Below, piece by piece: positions 8,105 to 17,086 of a stretch of DNA of 64,000 nt. Each line of letters begins with the position of its first letter. The first letter of the stretch is position 1. Under the pieces are notes generated by a model. That model ran no database searches, was not told where the DNA came from, and saw only the letters and a list, made by a program, of their open reading frames with translations. The translations under genes and the position numbers were made by a program. Source of the DNA: Peribacillus frigoritolerans (GTDB lineage: Bacteria > Bacillota > Bacilli > Bacillales > DSM-1321); assembly GCF_030676415.1 (NCBI RefSeq), contig NZ_JAUUTW010000017.1:1-64000 (forward strand), written 5' to 3'.

Positions 8105-9061
8105 TTACTCCATATATTTATCCACAAAACCCCATACCTTGTTCCAATACTTTTCCGGATCCACTAATTCAGCTTCACCATGCCCAGCACCCGGTATTAT
8201 CAATTTTTCTTTGTCTACGTTCGCTGCATTGTATACGTCATCCAGCATGGAATAAGGGACGAATGAATCATCTTCCCCATGGATGAATAACATGGGTGTT
8301 TTACTTTTGAGCACTTGTTTGACAGCTGATGCTTCAGTTAAATCGTAGCCTGCACGCAGCTTTGTTACCGTGTTGGCTGCATTCATTACTGGGAATTTTG
8401 GCAATCCGAACAAATCATCAAGTTGATAGGTGAATACGTCCATTACCGAGGAGTAACCGCAATCTTCTACAATCACTTTAACATTGGAAGGCAGCTTTTC
8501 CCCAGAGGTCATCATGACGGTTGCCCCTCCCATGGATATCCCGAATAATGCAATGTCTGCCTGGGGATCTTTATCGGTAATTTGCTTGATCCATAAAAGC
8601 ATATCTTTCCGGTCATCCCAGCCCATTCCAATGTAATTTCCTTCGCTTTTTCCATGTCCGCGAAGATCAGGTGCCAGCACATTATATCCATTCCCATGAA
8701 AATTGCGTACCCACCGAATCATTTGTGTGTTATTGCCGGTATAACCATGAACGATAATAGCCCATTTATGGTCATTGTTTTTATTTTCATAAAGTTTAGC
8801 ACTAAGTTTTAATTGATCTGCAGAAACGATGCTCATCTCATCCGGTTGATGCTCTTTGGCAAATTCCACATCTGCCAATTTACTGGATTCAGCCACTTCA
8901 CCTGAAACGGCTTCAGACTGGGAAAGATGGGGGTTATCGCTTAAAAAGTCTTTTTCCTTATTCGGATTTAAGGCGATATTGTAAAAGTAGTTCCCGGTAA
9001 AGCCATACATAACGACTAGAATTGCAATAATGCATATTGCAGCAATACTGAATTTCTTCAT
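8105..9061 (-). CDS. Membrane-anchored alpha/beta hydrolase
   Basis: 318 aa. A single hydrophobic helix (residues about 5-21) anchors or exports the protein. The hydrolase domain has the oxyanion HGYTGN motif at about 105, the nucleophile elbow GISMGG with S176, the acid D265 in HGEDDSFVP and H294 in GAGHGE, so the triad is complete. It resembles the YqkD-like / BAAT-type hydrolases of Bacillus, whose substrate is not established. It is monocistronic and convergent with clpP. Confidence 0.82.
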   Translation of the reverse strand: MKKFSIAAICIIAILVVMYGFTGNYFYNIALNPNKEKDFLSDNPHLSQSEAVSGEVAESSKLADVEFAKEHQPDEMSIVSADQLKLSAKLYENKNNDHKWAIIVHGYTGNNTQMIRWVRNFHGNGYNVLAPDLRGHGKSEGNYIGMGWDDRKDMLLWIKQITDKDPQADIALFGISMGGATVMMTSGEKLPSNVKVIVEDCGYSSVMDVFTYQLDDLFGLPKFPVMNAANTVTKLRAGYDLTEASAVKQVLKSKTPMLFIHGEDDSFVPYSMLDDVYNAANVDKEKLIIPGAGHGEAELVDPEKYWNKVWGFVDKYME

Positions 9062-9297
9062 TCAATACTCCCTCCAAAAAACTTACCCATCATTTTTTAA
9101 TAGTACAATATTTTATAGTGCTTGTGATAAAAATAGAATGATGCCTAGGGTTATTATTAATTTCTGAAACTACTGAAATTATCTATGAATAGGGCAGAGA
9201 CAAGGATTTTGGATATCTGCTTTTCTGGATAGTCCATCCATTTAATATGTTAAAATAAATATTATCTAATATTATCAATATCTTGGAGGAAGTTTTT

Positions 9298-9885
9298 ATG
9301 AAGAAAACGCAAAAGGTTTTACTTATTAGTGGAATCTCATTTGTTGCATTATCCGGATTGGGGATTGCTTCCTTTAAAATCATGGAAAACTCCAATGAGT
9401 ACGAAAAAGCCCAACTGGAAATCGAAGCCAGGGAAACCAAGGAACAAATTGAAAGAGAAAGAGAGGATGTGAAAATCAAAGCCCAAAGGGAAGCGAAAGC
9501 TAAAGCGGCGGAACTTGAAGCGAAAACGGCGATATATGATGGGATTGAATTTGAAACGGGACTTGATGTAGACTCAACCGAAACGGAAGTCATGGATGTC
9601 ATGCATAAAATGACTCATCAAAAGGTTCGATCGCAAGATAAATGGGGAGCTATACCGATGTCCCCTAAGATTATAGAAGAAGTATATAAAATAGTGGATT
9701 CAAGTGATTTTCAGCATAGAGATAGATTGCTCGGCATTGCTACCCGGTGGCGAAACTTAGATTTTAGCACGATCGTTCAGGACCATAACTTCTTTTGGGA
9801 AGACAAAGAAGGCACCGTTGGAAAAGCCCATGGCACATTAAGTGCGGCAGAAGAGATTGAATACATTGAAGTGAATTTTAAATGA
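9298..9885 (+). CDS. Membrane-anchored protein of unknown function (DUF6241-like)
   Basis: 195 aa from ATG 9298; GGAGG sits 8 nt upstream and overrules the in-frame TTG at 9283. There is one N-terminal membrane helix (about 7-25), then a strongly charged coiled-coil stretch (about 35-75, rich in E, K and A), then a globular C-terminal domain with DVMHKMTHQKV and RWRNLDF. This layout fits DUF6241-type Bacillus proteins by memory, not by search. Function unknown. Confidence 0.6.
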   Translation: MKKTQKVLLISGISFVALSGLGIASFKIMENSNEYEKAQLEIEARETKEQIEREREDVKIKAQREAKAKAAELEAKTAIYDGIEFETGLDVDSTETEVMDVMHKMTHQKVRSQDKWGAIPMSPKIIEEVYKIVDSSDFQHRDRLLGIATRWRNLDFSTIVQDHNFFWEDKEGTVGKAHGTLSAAEEIEYIEVNFK

Positions 9886-9943
9886 GGCCATTTGCATGGA
9901 AGTACTGAAAATGCCAAAGGGTGAGCTGGCAAGACCTTTTCAA

Positions 9944-10000
9944 TAAAGAAAACACTTAAACCTCCTGCAAGAAGGCCAGTTCCTCAGGAGGTTTGAGTGT
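9944..10000 (-). terminator. Terminator after the sulfonate dioxygenase gene
   Basis: A long stem ACACTCAAACCTCCTG/CAGGAGGTTTAAGTGT read on the minus strand, with the T-rich tail TTTTCTTT on that strand only. Confidence 0.8.
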
Positions 10001-10029
10001 CTTCGAACCTTTCTCTCTATACAGGAGTT

Positions 10030-10923
10030 TTATTTTTTAATAATTAGTCTGCTGGATTCGTTCTCCTTGTTTACGGGAACGTCTTTTCCTACTGTGACCC
10101 GGCGAACGACGCGGTGCTGGTCTTCGTAATCGGCAATAGCGTAATGCTGCGTGGCAAGGTTATCCCAAATGACCACGTCCCCTTCACTCCATTGCCAACG
10201 CACGGTATTTTCTAGGCGCGTGACGTATGAATCGAAGATACTTAATAATCTTTCGGATTCACTTGTTGTATATCCTTCCACTCTTCCAGCAAAGCCGCCT
10301 AATAACAAATGCCTTTTTCCGGTTTCTGCGTGCACGTGAACGACTGGGTGCCTCGTTTTATAAATTGTCGATTCGAATACATCACGATATTTCTTTTTAA
10401 CCTCATCATCGATGTTTTCAGCTGGTTTAAATTGAGCATAATCATATTCATTTGTATGGATCGCCCATAGTCCGTCCGCTAATTCCTTCAATCCATCCGG
10501 CAGGTCCTCATATGCTTCATTCGTATTTGCCCAAACTGTATCTCCGCCGACATTAGGGATGGTTACCCCTCTTAAAACAGAGTATTTTGGAACTTCTGGA
10601 ACGAAAGTGACATCAGTATGCCAATGGTTTGCTTTAGCACCCCGATCGGAATCAAGTTCAAAAATATAGTTAGTATTGTCTTTGACCGGTACTGTAGGAT
10701 GTGCATAAGGCTCACCCAATAGCTTGGCAAATGCTTCTTGGCTGGCATCGTCCAAATGATTTTGACCTTTGAAGAATACGACTTTATGATCGTTTAACGC
10801 TTGTTTGATTTTACTGAAAATAGCTAAATCCAAGTCTCCGCTTAATTGGACTCCTTGAATTTCCGCTCCAATCCTACCTGCTACGGGTACCACTTTTATT
10901 TGTTGTGTTTTAGTTTCCGTCAT
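10030..10923 (-). CDS. Alpha-ketoglutarate-dependent sulfonate (taurine-type) dioxygenase
   Basis: 297 aa, TauD/TfdA family. With Fe(II), O2 and 2-oxoglutarate it should oxidise an alkyl sulfonate or sulfate ester to release sulfite or sulfate. The iron facial triad is H102-x-D104 (NHWHTDVTF) and H259 (TQHYAIADY); R270 is the likely 2-oxoglutarate ligand. AGGAGGAG lies 7 nt before ATG 10923; a TTG two codons upstream is less likely. It follows ssuA by 30 nt in one operon, replacing the FMN-dependent SsuD monooxygenase of B. subtilis. TauD and AtsK substrates cannot be separated by eye. Confidence 0.88.
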   Translation of the reverse strand: MTETKTQQIKVVPVAGRIGAEIQGVQLSGDLDLAIFSKIKQALNDHKVVFFKGQNHLDDASQEAFAKLLGEPYAHPTVPVKDNTNYIFELDSDRGAKANHWHTDVTFVPEVPKYSVLRGVTIPNVGGDTVWANTNEAYEDLPDGLKELADGLWAIHTNEYDYAQFKPAENIDDEVKKKYRDVFESTIYKTRHPVVHVHAETGKRHLLLGGFAGRVEGYTTSESERLLSIFDSYVTRLENTVRWQWSEGDVVIWDNLATQHYAIADYEDQHRVVRRVTVGKDVPVNKENESSRLIIKK

Positions 10924-10953
10924 AATCAATCTCCTCCTGTAAGGTTTGTTTTT

Positions 10954-11943
10954 TTATTTTTTAAAGGCTTCATCAATGTATTCATTGTGGATCTGGTTTT
11001 TGAAATTAAATGATTTCTTGATATAACCCACACCAGCTAAAGTATCGATTGATTCTTGTTGTGCTTTGATGGCATCTTCGGTAAAGAAGATATTTGGTTT
11101 TTCGGCCGTTATTATTGCCTTGACTGTTCCCGCAGGCAATTTAGTTTCTTTGGAATGAATTTCAGATGCTTCATCTGGATTTTCAATTTGCCAATCGGCC
11201 GCTTTTTTATAAACCTTTAAATAGGCCTCGACAATTTCAGGATGTTCTTCGGCAAAGCCTTTACGTGCAATGATTGCACCAGGAGCTAATATTTTTCCTT
11301 TTACCTTAAGTGCGACAGCATTTCCTTTTTCAATATTATTAAGGTAATAAGGGTTCCATATTGCCCAGGCGTCCAATTGTTTGGTTTCAAATGCGGCTTG
11401 AGCATCATCCGGTTGTAAATTAATGAGTTTAATATCATCAGTCGTTAAACCATGGGCTTTCAATGCCTTGATTAAATACACATGACCCGTTGTCCCCGAG
11501 GCAACACCGACCGTTTTTCCCTTTAAGTCTTCAAGCTGCTTTATGTTACCTTCTGCTTGAGCCAGGATCCTGACAGATGACTCACCTCGACCTGTTTGTG
11601 CAATCACTTCGAATGGCAGATTCTTATCAATGCCGGCAATCAGTGCACCATCCCCTAAAAAAGACAGGTCAACCCGATTGGAAGCGAGGGATTCCAAGAG
11701 CGGGGGACCACTCGGGAATTCACTCCACTCGATTTGGGCATCAAGTTTAGAAAACTCTTCGTTGAACAATCCCTTTTCCTTTGCAATGACCAATGGCCCC
11801 ATCTTGCCATTTAAGGCAATATGAACTTTCAATGGATCACTTTTCCCGGAAGCTTTGCCGGCATCGGAATTACAGCCTGACAATACAGCGATGCTAATGA
11901 TGGCAAGTAGTACTGCGGTTAACTTTTTACGATATTCCTTCAT
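10954..11943 (-). CDS. ssuA: Aliphatic sulfonate ABC transporter substrate-binding lipoprotein
   Basis: 329 aa. A signal peptide with lipobox LSGC (Cys about 24) anchors it outside the membrane. The rest matches the SsuA/NrtA family: VHIALNGKMGPLVIAKEKGL, SNRVDLSFLGDGA, LKGKTVGVASGTTGH and LDAWAIWNPYY. It would deliver sulfonates to the SsuBC transporter encoded on the opposite strand. It is first in the minus-strand operon and is preceded by a leader terminator (11998-12050), implying attenuation. GGAGGGAG is its ribosome-binding site. Confidence 0.92.
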   Translation of the reverse strand: MKEYRKKLTAVLLAIISIAVLSGCNSDAGKASGKSDPLKVHIALNGKMGPLVIAKEKGLFNEEFSKLDAQIEWSEFPSGPPLLESLASNRVDLSFLGDGALIAGIDKNLPFEVIAQTGRGESSVRILAQAEGNIKQLEDLKGKTVGVASGTTGHVYLIKALKAHGLTTDDIKLINLQPDDAQAAFETKQLDAWAIWNPYYLNNIEKGNAVALKVKGKILAPGAIIARKGFAEEHPEIVEAYLKVYKKAADWQIENPDEASEIHSKETKLPAGTVKAIITAEKPNIFFTEDAIKAQQESIDTLAGVGYIKKSFNFKNQIHNEYIDEAFKK

Positions 11944-11997
11944 GAACTCCCTCCTTTTTTAATACACTTACCACATCTGGATAGTCAGATTAATGAC

Positions 11998-12050
11998 AAA
12001 AAAAAGAGATTCAACGAAGAGTATGCCGGGGTTACTCTTCATTGAATCTC
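11998..12050 (-). promoter_or_regulatory. Leader attenuator (terminator hairpin) upstream of ssuA
   Basis: On the minus strand GAGATTCAATGAAGAGTA pairs with TACTCTTCGTTGAATCTC (one mismatch), followed by eight T, about 55 nt before the ssuA start. No minus-strand gene lies upstream, so this hairpin can only act inside the ssuA leader. The upstream TGAATC (plus 12064-12069) can pair with GATTCA of the 5' arm (plus 12044-12049), giving a possible antiterminator. No SAM-riboswitch or T-box core was recognised. Confidence 0.72.
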
Positions 12051-12122
12051 CGGTAGTCCAGTTGATTCACATGACCTTTATTTAATTGGCTCCAAGTGTG
12101 AAGCGGATTTGTGTATGAATGC

Positions 12123-12152
12123 ATCTTAACAGCTGTTAGAATTATCTGTCAA
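12123..12152 (-). promoter_or_regulatory. Putative promoter of the ssuA operon
   Basis: A perfect -35 TTGACA (plus 12147-12152) and a -10 TAAGAT (plus 12123-12128) at 18 nt spacing. The transcript would have a leader of about 170 nt holding the attenuator. Confidence 0.5.
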
Positions 12153-12256
12153 TTATTTTTTCACTATTAATCCGATAAAATAAATTGGTATTAGGTGTTG
12201 ATTATAAATAATCGATAAGTTAATATAAAATGAAATATTGAATCGACTAGTTAACT

Positions 12257-12310
12257 AGAGATTCAGCAAAGGGACAATATGTGCCTTATTGCTGGATCTC
12301 TATTTTTTTT
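12257..12310 (+). promoter_or_regulatory. Leader attenuator (terminator hairpin) upstream of ssuB
   Basis: AGAGATTCAGCAA (12257-12269) pairs with TTGCTGGATCTCT (12289-12301; 13 bp, one G:U), followed by eight T, about 20 nt before ssuB. No plus-strand gene lies upstream in this divergent gap. The perfect 12-nt palindrome CTAGTTAACTAG (12247-12258) abuts it and may be an operator. The 5' arm starts with the same GAGATTCA as the ssuA attenuator. Confidence 0.72.
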
Positions 12311-12331
12311 ATTTGAGAAAGGGTGAGGATA

Positions 12332-13099
12332 TTGGTTGCGACATTAGAAATTAATCATGTAAGCAAAACATTTAAGAATGAGAATGAAAGTATCCATGTT
12401 TTGGATAATTTAAATCTGACCGTCAACAAGTGCGAGTTCATCACCATCATTGGTCCGAGCGGCTGCGGGAAAAGCACATTATTAAAGTTGCTCGCAGGAC
12501 TTGATTCAGACTTTGACGGTGCGATCATAGCAGGGGATCACCCGGTTAGCGGCCCTTCTAAAGACCGTGGTTTCATTTTTCAGGAGCACCGCTTATTTCC
12601 ATGGCTAAATGTGGAGAAGAATATTGCGGGTAACCTTCCATTAAAAAAACCGGACATTCGAAAAAGGGTGGATGATTTGATTTCACTTGTTAAACTAAAT
12701 GGATTTGAAAAGGCCTATCCACGTCAATTATCCGGTGGAATGTCGCAGCGTGTTGCCATTGCCAGGGCCTTATTGCGTAATCCTGAAGTTTTATTGCTGG
12801 ATGAACCATTCGGTGCATTGGATGCATTCACGCGAACGCATCTTCAAGAGGCTTTACTAGAAATATGGGAGAGGAATAAGACCACGATGGTGCTTGTCAC
12901 CCATGATATTGATGAATCCATCTTTTTATCGAGGAAAGTGGTCGTCATGGATGCAAAGCCTGGGCGGATTAAAGCTATTGTTCCAATTGATTTACCATAT
13001 CCTAGAACTCGAACAAGCAAAGCATTTCAGGAATTCAGGTCCGTCATATTAACCCAACTTGATCATCATCCAGTAGAAGTGGAAGATTGGAGCATTTAA
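12332..13099 (+). CDS. ssuB: Sulfonate/nitrate/taurine ABC transporter ATP-binding protein
   Basis: The ATPase of the sulfonate importer. Walker [10 protein letters not shown] (about 41-49), Q-loop FQEHRLFPW, signature LSGGMSQ (about 133-139), Walker [13 protein letters not shown] and the switch His in VTHDIDES are all intact. Of the in-frame starts, TTG 12332 is 8 nt from AAAGGG and is preferred over GTG 12323, which lies inside that site. ssuC follows 31 nt later. Transcription is probably limited by the leader terminator directly upstream. Confidence 0.92.
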   Translation: MVATLEINHVSKTFKNENESIHVLDNLNLTVNKCEFITIIGPSGCGKSTLLKLLAGLDSDFDGAIIAGDHPVSGPSKDRGFIFQEHRLFPWLNVEKNIAGNLPLKKPDIRKRVDDLISLVKLNGFEKAYPRQLSGGMSQRVAIARALLRNPEVLLLDEPFGALDAFTRTHLQEALLEIWERNKTTMVLVTHDIDESIFLSRKVVVMDAKPGRIKAIVPIDLPYPRTRTSKAFQEFRSVILTQLDHHPVEVEDWSI

Positions 13100-13130
13100 T
13101 TAAATTTTTTAAAAAGGAAGGAAGAAAATT

Positions 13131-13955
13131 ATGTCTACACAGACCGTTGCTCAAAACAAGCCACTTGTCATAAGAGAAACGACAAAACAATCCCAACTTG
13201 CCAAATCGGCACTGCGGGGTTCGGTCCTTCCCGTTGTCGTGTTGATTGCATGGCAAACATTAGGATCGGTTGGCATCCTGCCTGCCCAATTATTCTCATC
13301 ACCTTTATTGATCGTCATGACTTTCATTGATCTTGTACAGTCGGGGGAAATGGGCATGCATTTACAAATCAGTTTAACGCGGGCGCTTCTTGGCTTTGCA
13401 TTCGGTGGTTTTTTAGGCTTATCGCTAGGAGTCATCGTTGGCATGCAAAAAAAATCCGAAGAATATCTAAACCCAAGCATTCAAATGTTACGAACGGTTC
13501 CTTTACTTGCGATTACTCCTTTATTCATTATGTGGTTCGGATTTGGTGAACTGTCTAAAGTGCTGCTTATTGCTTTAGGTGCTTTTTTCCCTTTATATTT
13601 ACAAACTTTTTTGGGCCTTCGGAATGTGGATAAAAAACTATACGATGTTGCCCTAATCTTAGAGTTTAGCCGTCGGGAACAAATAACGAAGCTCATGATT
13701 CCAGCAGCTTTACCAAACATATTACTTGGTATCCGTTTAGCCTTAAGTGCCGCTTGGATGTGCCTAGTCGTCGCTGAATTGTTGGGTGCGGATAGAGGGG
13801 TGGGCTTCATGATCCAGGATGCCCGTTCATTCATGCAAACGGACGTCGTATTCGTAGGCATCATCATTTTTGCCCTGGCTGGTAAAATCTCCGACTCGTT
13901 TGTCCGCTTTTTAGAAAATCATTTGCTCAAATGGCAAGATAGTTTTAAAGCCTAA
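13131..13955 (+). CDS. ssuC: Aliphatic sulfonate ABC transporter permease
   Basis: 274 aa membrane permease with about six helices; the EAA-type cytoplasmic loop for contact with SsuB lies around LILEFSRREQITKLMIPAAL. Typical SsuC/TauC segments include LRTVPLLAITPLFIMWFG and RLALSAAWMCLVVAELLGA. AAGGAAGGAAG precedes the ATG. It is the last gene of the plus-strand arm. With SsuA and the dioxygenase on the other strand it completes a sulfonate-sulfur supply module. Confidence 0.92.
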   Translation: MSTQTVAQNKPLVIRETTKQSQLAKSALRGSVLPVVVLIAWQTLGSVGILPAQLFSSPLLIVMTFIDLVQSGEMGMHLQISLTRALLGFAFGGFLGLSLGVIVGMQKKSEEYLNPSIQMLRTVPLLAITPLFIMWFGFGELSKVLLIALGAFFPLYLQTFLGLRNVDKKLYDVALILEFSRREQITKLMIPAALPNILLGIRLALSAAWMCLVVAELLGADRGVGFMIQDARSFMQTDVVFVGIIIFALAGKISDSFVRFLENHLLKWQDSFKA

Positions 13956-13958
13956 TTG

Positions 13959-13998
13959 AAAAGGATGACCGCCCGGTGATGGGAGGTCATCCTTTTTC
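13959..13998. terminator. Bidirectional terminator between ssuC and the histidine kinase
   Basis: AAAAGGATGACC/GGTCATCCTTTT stem with a 14-nt loop; A run before and T run after, between convergent genes. Confidence 0.85.
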
Positions 13999-14015
13999 TT
14001 GTTTGGAATGTATGT

Positions 14016-15242
14016 TTAATCTATTTCTTTATATAAGGGCAAATAAATGGTGAACGAGGTTCCTTTGTTCACTTCGCTCTGTACCACGATTTTCCCTTTG
14101 TATTTTTGAACGATGGAATAACAAACGGTCAGGCCGATACCGGTTCCCCTATCTTTAAGTGAATAAAATGGGGTACCTAGTATTTCAAGCTGTTCTTTTG
14201 AGAGGCCTATTCCTGTATCCGTTATTCGTATTTTTGCCATAGTCCGTTCCTGCTCTGTTTCCACCTTGATGAATCCGGGTTTGTTCATTGACTCAATTCC
14301 ATTTTTCATGATATTGACCAGTATCTGTTTAAGCTCGATGGGATTCATGTTAATGAACAGGTCGTCACGGAAATCCAGGAGAAAGCCTATGTTGCGATTA
14401 TTGGCGAAACTGGTTAATAGATCGGAAATCTTTTGGATTTCATAATTTAAAGGAATGACCTGTACGTTATCGGTTTGCGGTTTTGCCAAAGACAAATAGT
14501 CATTGATTATCACTTGAGTATATTCAAGTTCTGTAAGCATGGTCTGTACATAAAATTTTTCCGTTTCATTCAGTTCCTTCTCTTGATCTAATAACTGGGC
14601 AAATCCTTTCACGACTGTAATCGGATTACGTATCTCGTGTGCAATGGTGGCAGCGAGCTGTCCGACTGAGTTCAATTGCTTGGCCTGCTGTATCTCCTTA
14701 TGAAATGCATTAGTGGATTCCATCCTATTATTGGTTCCTATGAATACGAATACCAATATGATTTGTATAGCGATGAAATTAAGCGTGTTGCCGAAACTAT
14801 CCGAAGCGACATATTCATAAGTGTATTGAAGATCCGTCTTTGAAATGATCAAAATTGAAGCGGGACCAAATATGATATTTAAAGCGGCAACAATATAAAA
14901 TCCGATTTTATCAAAGAGAAAAATGGGAATCAAGGGCGCTATAGCAAATAAAGCCAGCATGATTGCAGTATCCGGAAAGATCCAGAATTTGCTATATGAA
15001 TAAACAGTAATTAAGAAAATGAATAGGGTTTTATAAAAATTGACTTCTGTTTTTAAGAAAAATAACAGAGAAATTATCATCCCCGATATTAAAATGACCT
15101 GTAATGTCATCTCGTAAGGATTATCTTTCCAACTTATAGGTGATACAGAAATCCCAACTAATAGTAAAAAGGATATCATTGCCATGAATGCTTTCAGTAT
15201 AAATCGGTGTTTGCTTTGATAATATTGATAATTTTTTAGCAT
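14016..15242 (-). CDS. Sensor histidine kinase, multi-pass membrane sensor
   Basis: 408 aa. About five to six membrane helices (residues 15-170) form an integral sensor without a large outside domain, as in KinB-like kinases. Then come the HisKA dimerisation helix with H202 in AHEIRNPITVVKGF, the N box NIMKNGIESM (about 310-319), G1 ITDTGIGL and G2 RGTGIGLTVCYSIV. All catalytic boxes are present. No response regulator is adjacent, so it is an orphan. Resemblance to sporulation phosphorelay kinases suggests input to Spo0F, but that is inference. Confidence 0.87.
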   Translation of the reverse strand: MLKNYQYYQSKHRFILKAFMAMISFLLLVGISVSPISWKDNPYEMTLQVILISGMIISLLFFLKTEVNFYKTLFIFLITVYSYSKFWIFPDTAIMLALFAIAPLIPIFLFDKIGFYIVAALNIIFGPASILIISKTDLQYTYEYVASDSFGNTLNFIAIQIILVFVFIGTNNRMESTNAFHKEIQQAKQLNSVGQLAATIAHEIRNPITVVKGFAQLLDQEKELNETEKFYVQTMLTELEYTQVIINDYLSLAKPQTDNVQVIPLNYEIQKISDLLTSFANNRNIGFLLDFRDDLFINMNPIELKQILVNIMKNGIESMNKPGFIKVETEQERTMAKIRITDTGIGLSKEQLEILGTPFYSLKDRGTGIGLTVCYSIVQKYKGKIVVQSEVNKGTSFTIYLPLYKEID

Positions 15243-15988
15243 AATTCCCCTTAATATTAATATTCTGTTTGTTTAATAGTAATATGATACTAGTTTTTTG
15301 TAAATCAGAAAAAGATAGATTTTGTATCGATAGTCTCTCTATCTATATATAAAGGGCTATTCTCCAGGAAAGGTTCGGGTGGAATTTAGTACTGGAAAGG
15401 GGAGGGCAAGGAGTTAAGTAACCATTCTGTCCAGTTCCTCTTGGTCTGTCAACATTGGAACACCGGATCTAATATTTGGAATTTATCAGCCTTGAGTTTG
15501 GTTTATTATGGATATGGAAAATTTAAAGTGTGAAAAAATTATGAATCAAGTGTGGAAGAACAAACCCTAATGGGGATGAACGATAAAGAAACAGTTAAAG
15601 ACTTATATAAAAGCGGAGTAAGAAAAGAGAATAATCTGGAAATATTTAGTTATATTCATTTGGATGACTGTTTTTTTCTACTATTTCAATATGTATATAC
15701 CAAGAAACTTTTTATCTTTTCTTATTGGATTACCAGTATCCATATATAGCACATTTTTCATTTATGAGTATTTTAGAAAAAGAGGCTTTTAGTGGGTTTC
15801 TAATAATTAATCAATAATTAAGCTGTCATTCAACTTTTGGGTTGGGTATAACAAACTACATGAATGCCCTGTATTTGATAGGTTATTTTAATCATTTTAA
15901 CTAATATATCATTTCTTTACATTATATTTGCTGTGGATTCACATTGCCCTTCTAAAATGATGGTAATAATAGGAGGGAGAGAGGGAAA
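15243..15988. other. Long AT-rich intergenic region upstream of glpQ
   Basis: About 745 nt. An open frame at 15552-15749 has no ribosome-binding site and a random-looking C-terminus. No terminator, RNA gene or known element was recognised. The glpQ promoter must lie near the right end. Confidence 0.4.
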
Positions 15989-16909
15989 ATGAAAACGAAT
16001 ATTAAGAAAATCGGTTTTTGTATGATGAGTGCGGCTTTTATATTGCAGGCTACTTCCATGGGGGCCCTTGCTGCAAATGGAAATCATTCCAATTCATCTA
16101 TTTATGAGAAGAAAATCGTGAATATCGCACATCGGGGAGCTTCTGGTTATGCACCTGAACATACCATTCCCGCTTATCAATTGGGAGAACAAATGAAAGG
16201 CGACTACATAGAAATCGATCTTCAAATGACCAAGGATGGAAGATTGATAGCAATGCATGATGAAAAGGTGGATCGTACAACGAATGGTACTGGCCTGGTG
16301 AAGGATTTAACGCTGGCAGAAATCAAGAAACTGGATGCAGGTACATGGTTCAATGAAAAATATCCGCAATTGGCAAAAGAGGTATATGAAGGGTTAACGG
16401 TTCCCACTCTTGAAGAAGTCTTTAAGAAGTTCGGAAAGCAGGCCAATTACTATATCGAAACAAAGTCCCCTGAAGTTTATCCAGGAATGGAAGAAGAACT
16501 TTTGCAGGTTCTGGAAGAATATAAAATGGTGGATTCAAAAGGCCGTACCAAGAATGTATTAATACAATCGTTCAGTAAAGAAAGCCTTATGAAGGTTCAT
16601 GACATGAATCCAAAGTTACCGCTTGTGCAACTTTTTTCTTATAAGAGCCAAGCAACCATTTCCGATGAAGAATTGGAATCCATTAAGGAATATGCAATTG
16701 GCGTTGGCCCGAACTTCAGTAAGGTTGACGGACAATATGTGAAGATGGTTCGCAGCCATGACCTCCAATTCCATCCATATACAGTAAATGAAAGAGCGGA
16801 TATGAAAAAGGCTCTTGAATGGGGTGCAACGGGGCTGTTTACGAATTATCCCGATGTATTCAATGAGGTACTAGAAGAGTACAAGCACAATAATAATGGC
16901 GATAAATAA
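15989..16909 (+). CDS. glpQ: Secreted glycerophosphodiester phosphodiesterase
   Basis: 306 aa. An N-terminal signal peptide (about 1-29, ending GALAAN) exports it. The GDPD TIM-barrel is shown by H48-R49 in IAHRGASGYAPEHT, the metal ligands E75 and D77 in YIEIDLQMTKDG, and H90 in AMHDEKVDRTTNG. It cleaves deacylated phospholipids to glycerol-3-phosphate and an alcohol, and related B. subtilis GlpQ also acts on teichoic acid. AGGAGGGAGAGAGG precedes the ATG. Monocistronic with its own terminator. Confidence 0.93.
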   Translation: MKTNIKKIGFCMMSAAFILQATSMGALAANGNHSNSSIYEKKIVNIAHRGASGYAPEHTIPAYQLGEQMKGDYIEIDLQMTKDGRLIAMHDEKVDRTTNGTGLVKDLTLAEIKKLDAGTWFNEKYPQLAKEVYEGLTVPTLEEVFKKFGKQANYYIETKSPEVYPGMEEELLQVLEEYKMVDSKGRTKNVLIQSFSKESLMKVHDMNPKLPLVQLFSYKSQATISDEELESIKEYAIGVGPNFSKVDGQYVKMVRSHDLQFHPYTVNERADMKKALEWGATGLFTNYPDVFNEVLEEYKHNNNGDK

Positions 16910-16937
16910 AGTTACTAAATAAATGGTTTCATGGGTG

Positions 16938-16964
16938 AGTCCCGGTTTTCCGGGGCTTTTTTTT
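16938..16964 (+). terminator. Terminator after glpQ
   Basis: AGTCCCGG/CCGGGGCT stem with a TTTT loop and an eight-T tail. Confidence 0.88.
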
Positions 16965-17086
16965 GCCATCCAGGTGCAGCATAAAATGAAGGGCATTTAA
17001 TTCTTGGGAAAATTAGGTGTTCATAGGCTTAGTAGTCTTTTTGACGGGTATATCAAATGTATTAAGAATATTTTAGGAGGTTGCTT

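Noticed and set aside
15552..15749. 65-codon plus-strand open frame
   Set aside because: GTG start without a ribosome-binding site; the end is Phe/Tyr-rich AT-driven sequence.
17030..17052. GGGTAT upstream of the alcohol dehydrogenase as a sigma-B promoter
   Set aside because: The -10 fits, but the -35 region (GGCTTA) matches only half of the consensus.
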